Shown here one piece after another: positions 61,810-64,000 of a stretch of 64,000 nt of DNA; within the stretch, counting starts at the first letter, position 1; each line of letters starts with the position of its first letter. The notes beneath the pieces were generated by a model. The model was given only the letters and a program-made list of their open reading frames with translations, searched no databases and was not told the DNA's origin. A program made the translations under genes and the position numbers. The stretch spans positions 310,001 to 374,000 of the forward strand of contig NZ_JACHBX010000001.1 in NCBI RefSeq assembly GCF_014200505.1, in the 5' to 3' direction. Origin of the DNA: Massilia aurea (GTDB lineage Bacteria > Pseudomonadota > Gammaproteobacteria > Burkholderiales > Burkholderiaceae_D).

Positions 61810-64000
61810 ATGGATCAATTCGCAAAAGAAACAGTCCCGATTTCCCTCGAAGAAGAGATGCGCAAGAGCTATCTCGATTACGCGATGAGCGTGATCGTCG
61901 GCCGCGCTCTGCCGGATGTCCGCGACGGCTTAAAGCCAGTGCACCGCCGCGTCCTGTACGCGATGCACGAAATGAACAACGTGTGGAACCGGCCTTACCT
62001 GAAGTGCGCGCGCGTCGTCGGCGACACGATGGGCAAGTTCCACCCGCACGGCGACTCGTCGATCTACGACACGCTCGTGCGCATGGCGCAAGACTTCTCG
62101 CTGCGCTACACGCTGGTCGATGGCCAGGGCAACTTCGGTTCCATCGACGGCGACAGCGCCGCAGCGATGCGTTACACCGAGTGCCGCCTGGACAAGATTG
62201 CCGGCGAAATTCTGGCCGACATCGACAAGGACACCGTCGACTTCCAGCCGAACTACGACGGCAAAGAGAAAGAGCCGACCGTCCTGCCAACCCGCATCCC
62301 GAACCTGTTGATCAACGGTTCGTCGGGCATCGCGGTCGGCATGGCCACGAATATTCCGCCGCACAACCTGTCCGAAGTGATTGCCGGCGCGATGCACGTG
62401 CTGCACAACCCGGATTGCACGATTGACGAGCTGATCGAGCTGATCCCGGCACCGGACTTCCCGACCGCCGGCATCATCTATGGCGTCTCGGGCGTGCGCG
62501 ACGGTTACCGCACCGGTCGTGGCCGCGTCGTGATGCGCGCCAAGACCCACTTCGAAGAAATCGGCCGCGACGGCGCCCGTACGGCGATCATCATCGATGA
62601 GCTGCCATACCAGGTGAACAAGAAGTCGCTGCTCGAGCGCATCGCTGAAAACGTGCGCGACAAGAAGCTCGAAGGCATTTCCGACATCCGCGACGAGTCC
62701 GACAAGTCGGGCATGCGCGTCGTGATCGAGCTCAAGCGCGGCGAAGTCCCCGAAGTCGTACTGAACAACCTGTACAAGCAAACGCAGCTGCAAGACACGT
62801 TCGGCATGAACATGGTGGCGCTGGTCAATGGCCAGCCGAAACTGCTGAACCTCAAGCAGATGCTCGAGTGCTTCCTGTCGCACCGCCGCGAAGTCGTCAC
62901 GCGCCGTACCGTGTTCGAACTGCGCAAGGCGCGCGACCGCGGCCACATGCTCGAAGGCCTGGCTGTTGCGTTGGCCAATATCGACGATTTCATCGCGATC
63001 ATCAAGGCGGCGCCATCGCCACCGGTTGCCAAGGTCGAGCTGATGCAGCAAGCCTGGGATTCGTCCCTGGTGCGCGAAATGCTCAACCGCACCGAAACCG
63101 GCGCGGCCGGCGGCATCGAAGCCTTCCGTCCCGAGCACCTGCCAAAGCACTATGGCATGCAGCCGGACGGCCTGTACAAGCTGTCGGACGAGCAGGCGCA
63201 AGAGATTCTGCAGATGCGTCTGCAGCGCCTGACGGGCCTGGAGCAGGACAAGATCGTCAACGAGTACAAGGAAGTGATGACCCACATCGCCGACCTGCTC
63301 GACATCCTGTCCAAGCCCGAGCGCGTCACCACGATCATCGTCGACGAAATGACGGCGATCAAATCCGAGTACGCCGACAACGGCAAGGATGCGCGCCGTT
63401 CGGCCATCGAGCACAATGCCAGCGACCTCGAAACCGAAGACCTGATCACGCCGCAGGACATGGTCGTGACGCTGTCGCACTCGGGCTACATGAAGTCGCA
63501 GCCGGTGTCCGAATACCGCGCGCAAAAGCGCGGTGGCCGTGGCAAGCAGGCGATGGCAACGAAAGAAGACGACTGGATCGACCAGCTCTTCATCGCCAAC
63601 ACGCACGACTACATCCTGTGCTTCAGCAACCGTGGCCGCATGTACTGGCTCAAGGTCTGGGAAGTGCCGCAAGGCTCGCGCAATTCGCGCGGCAAGCCGA
63701 TCGTCAACATGTTCCCGCTGCAGGACAACGAAAAGATCACCGTCGTGCTGCCGCTGCAGGGCGAGAACCGCACCTTCCCTGAAGACCATTACGTCTTCAT
63801 GTCCACCTCGCTGGGCACCGTCAAGAAGACGCCGCTGCGCGACTTCTCCAATCCACGCAAAGCCGGCATCATCGCGGTCGACCTGGACGAGGGCGATGTG
63901 CTGGTTGGCGCGGCGCTCACCGACGGCAAGCACGACGTGATGCTGTTCTCCGACGCCGGCAAGGCGGTGCGCTTCGACGAGAACGACGTGCGTCCGATGG
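61810..64000 (+). CDS. gyrA: DNA gyrase subunit A (5' part, runs off the window)
   Basis: 730 residues are visible from the ATG at 61810 ([20 protein letters not shown]), with no stop before the edge. It is GyrA by [40 protein letters not shown], the catalytic Tyr122 in AAAMRYTE, then [19 protein letters not shown]. The C-terminal domain has begun, including the GyrA box QKRGGRGK. The quinolone-resistance region keeps Ser83 and Asp87, so no classical resistance mutation is seen there. GyrA cuts and rejoins DNA with GyrB to introduce negative supercoils. Confidence 0.98.
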   Translation, partial: MDQFAKETVPISLEEEMRKSYLDYAMSVIVGRALPDVRDGLKPVHRRVLYAMHEMNNVWNRPYLKCARVVGDTMGKFHPHGDSSIYDTLVRMAQDFSLRYTLVDGQGNFGSIDGDSAAAMRYTECRLDKIAGEILADIDKDTVDFQPNYDGKEKEPTVLPTRIPNLLINGSSGIAVGMATNIPPHNLSEVIAGAMHVLHNPDCTIDELIELIPAPDFPTAGIIYGVSGVRDGYRTGRGRVVMRAKTHFEEIGRDGARTAIIIDELPYQVNKKSLLERIAENVRDKKLEGISDIRDESDKSGMRVVIELKRGEVPEVVLNNLYKQTQLQDTFGMNMVALVNGQPKLLNLKQMLECFLSHRREVVTRRTVFELRKARDRGHMLEGLAVALANIDDFIAIIKAAPSPPVAKVELMQQAWDSSLVREMLNRTETGAAGGIEAFRPEHLPKHYGMQPDGLYKLSDEQAQEILQMRLQRLTGLEQDKIVNEYKEVMTHIADLLDILSKPERVTTIIVDEMTAIKSEYADNGKDARRSAIEHNASDLETEDLITPQDMVVTLSHSGYMKSQPVSEYRAQKRGGRGKQAMATKEDDWIDQLFIANTHDYILCFSNRGRMYWLKVWEVPQGSRNSRGKPIVNMFPLQDNEKITVVLPLQGENRTFPEDHYVFMSTSLGTVKKTPLRDFSNPRKAGIIAVDLDEGDVLVGAALTDGKHDVMLFSDAGKAVRFDENDVRPM

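Overview
The window is GC-rich, densely coded chromosomal DNA of a betaproteobacterium. Gene content points to Burkholderiales, most likely Oxalobacteraceae (Massilia/Duganella/Telluria-like): DUF3579, a CobD/CbiB-family protein, an rpsP-rimM-trmD-rplS cluster, a one-piece tmRNA, GspA/GspB, a PEP-CTERM protein and a PTS-independent nag operon. The family-level placement is inferred from gene content and was not computed. There are no rRNA genes, ordinary tRNA genes, CRISPR arrays or intact insertion sequences. Two genes run off the ends: a DUF3597 protein at the left and gyrA at the right.

Layout. 1-4000: DUF3597 protein, DUF1294 membrane protein, cytoplasmic GDPD, and a flagellin carrying an inserted HExxH zinc-protease domain (flagellinolysin type), the most striking gene here. 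4000-9900: alaS, an OmpA-like protein, a LysR regulator divergent from an ABM monooxygenase, and a TusA-like protein. 10000-13700: etfB-etfA and a long acyl-CoA dehydrogenase, probably one beta-oxidation electron-transfer unit. 13900-19000: TM2 protein, rpsP-rimM-trmD-rplS, CoA pyrophosphatase, CobD/CbiB-like protein, DUF3579. 19100-28700: two-domain M16 peptidase, SDR oxidoreductase, two flavodoxin-fold oxidoreductases around a LysR gene, a PEP-CTERM protein, an LprI-like inhibitor and a TPR protein.

28850-33400 is a tightly packed minus-strand amino-sugar operon in the order kinase, nagA, SIS-type deaminase, nagZ. It would take N-acetylglucosamine or recycled muropeptide sugars to fructose-6-phosphate. 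A cluster of GGTAT motifs lies upstream of it. 33685-44500: a soluble hybrid histidine kinase, gspA-gspB, mobB, a YjfB-like motility protein, fumC, a FimV-like protein, a well-bounded candidate structured sRNA, and a FliT-like chaperone. 44600-55150: a methyltransferase, two CsbD proteins around an AI-2E family transporter, an S9 peptidase, a MATE exporter, an isolated tssF-tssG pair (type VI baseplate), a PfpI-family protein, and mntP behind a recognisable yybP-ykoY manganese riboswitch.

55390-64000: an acyltransferase, a palindrome-rich segment holding an inverted copy of the tmRNA 3' end, ssrA, a methyltransferase, a glycine-zipper protein, the ubiG-gph pair, a REP-like repeat cluster, OmpA and gyrA.

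Motility-related pieces (flagellinolysin, YjfB-like, FliT-like) are scattered here with no flagellar operon, so they must rely on a flagellum encoded elsewhere. tssFG and gspAB are likewise parts of larger machines missing from this window. Most genes were recognised from family motifs read by eye; no database search was run.
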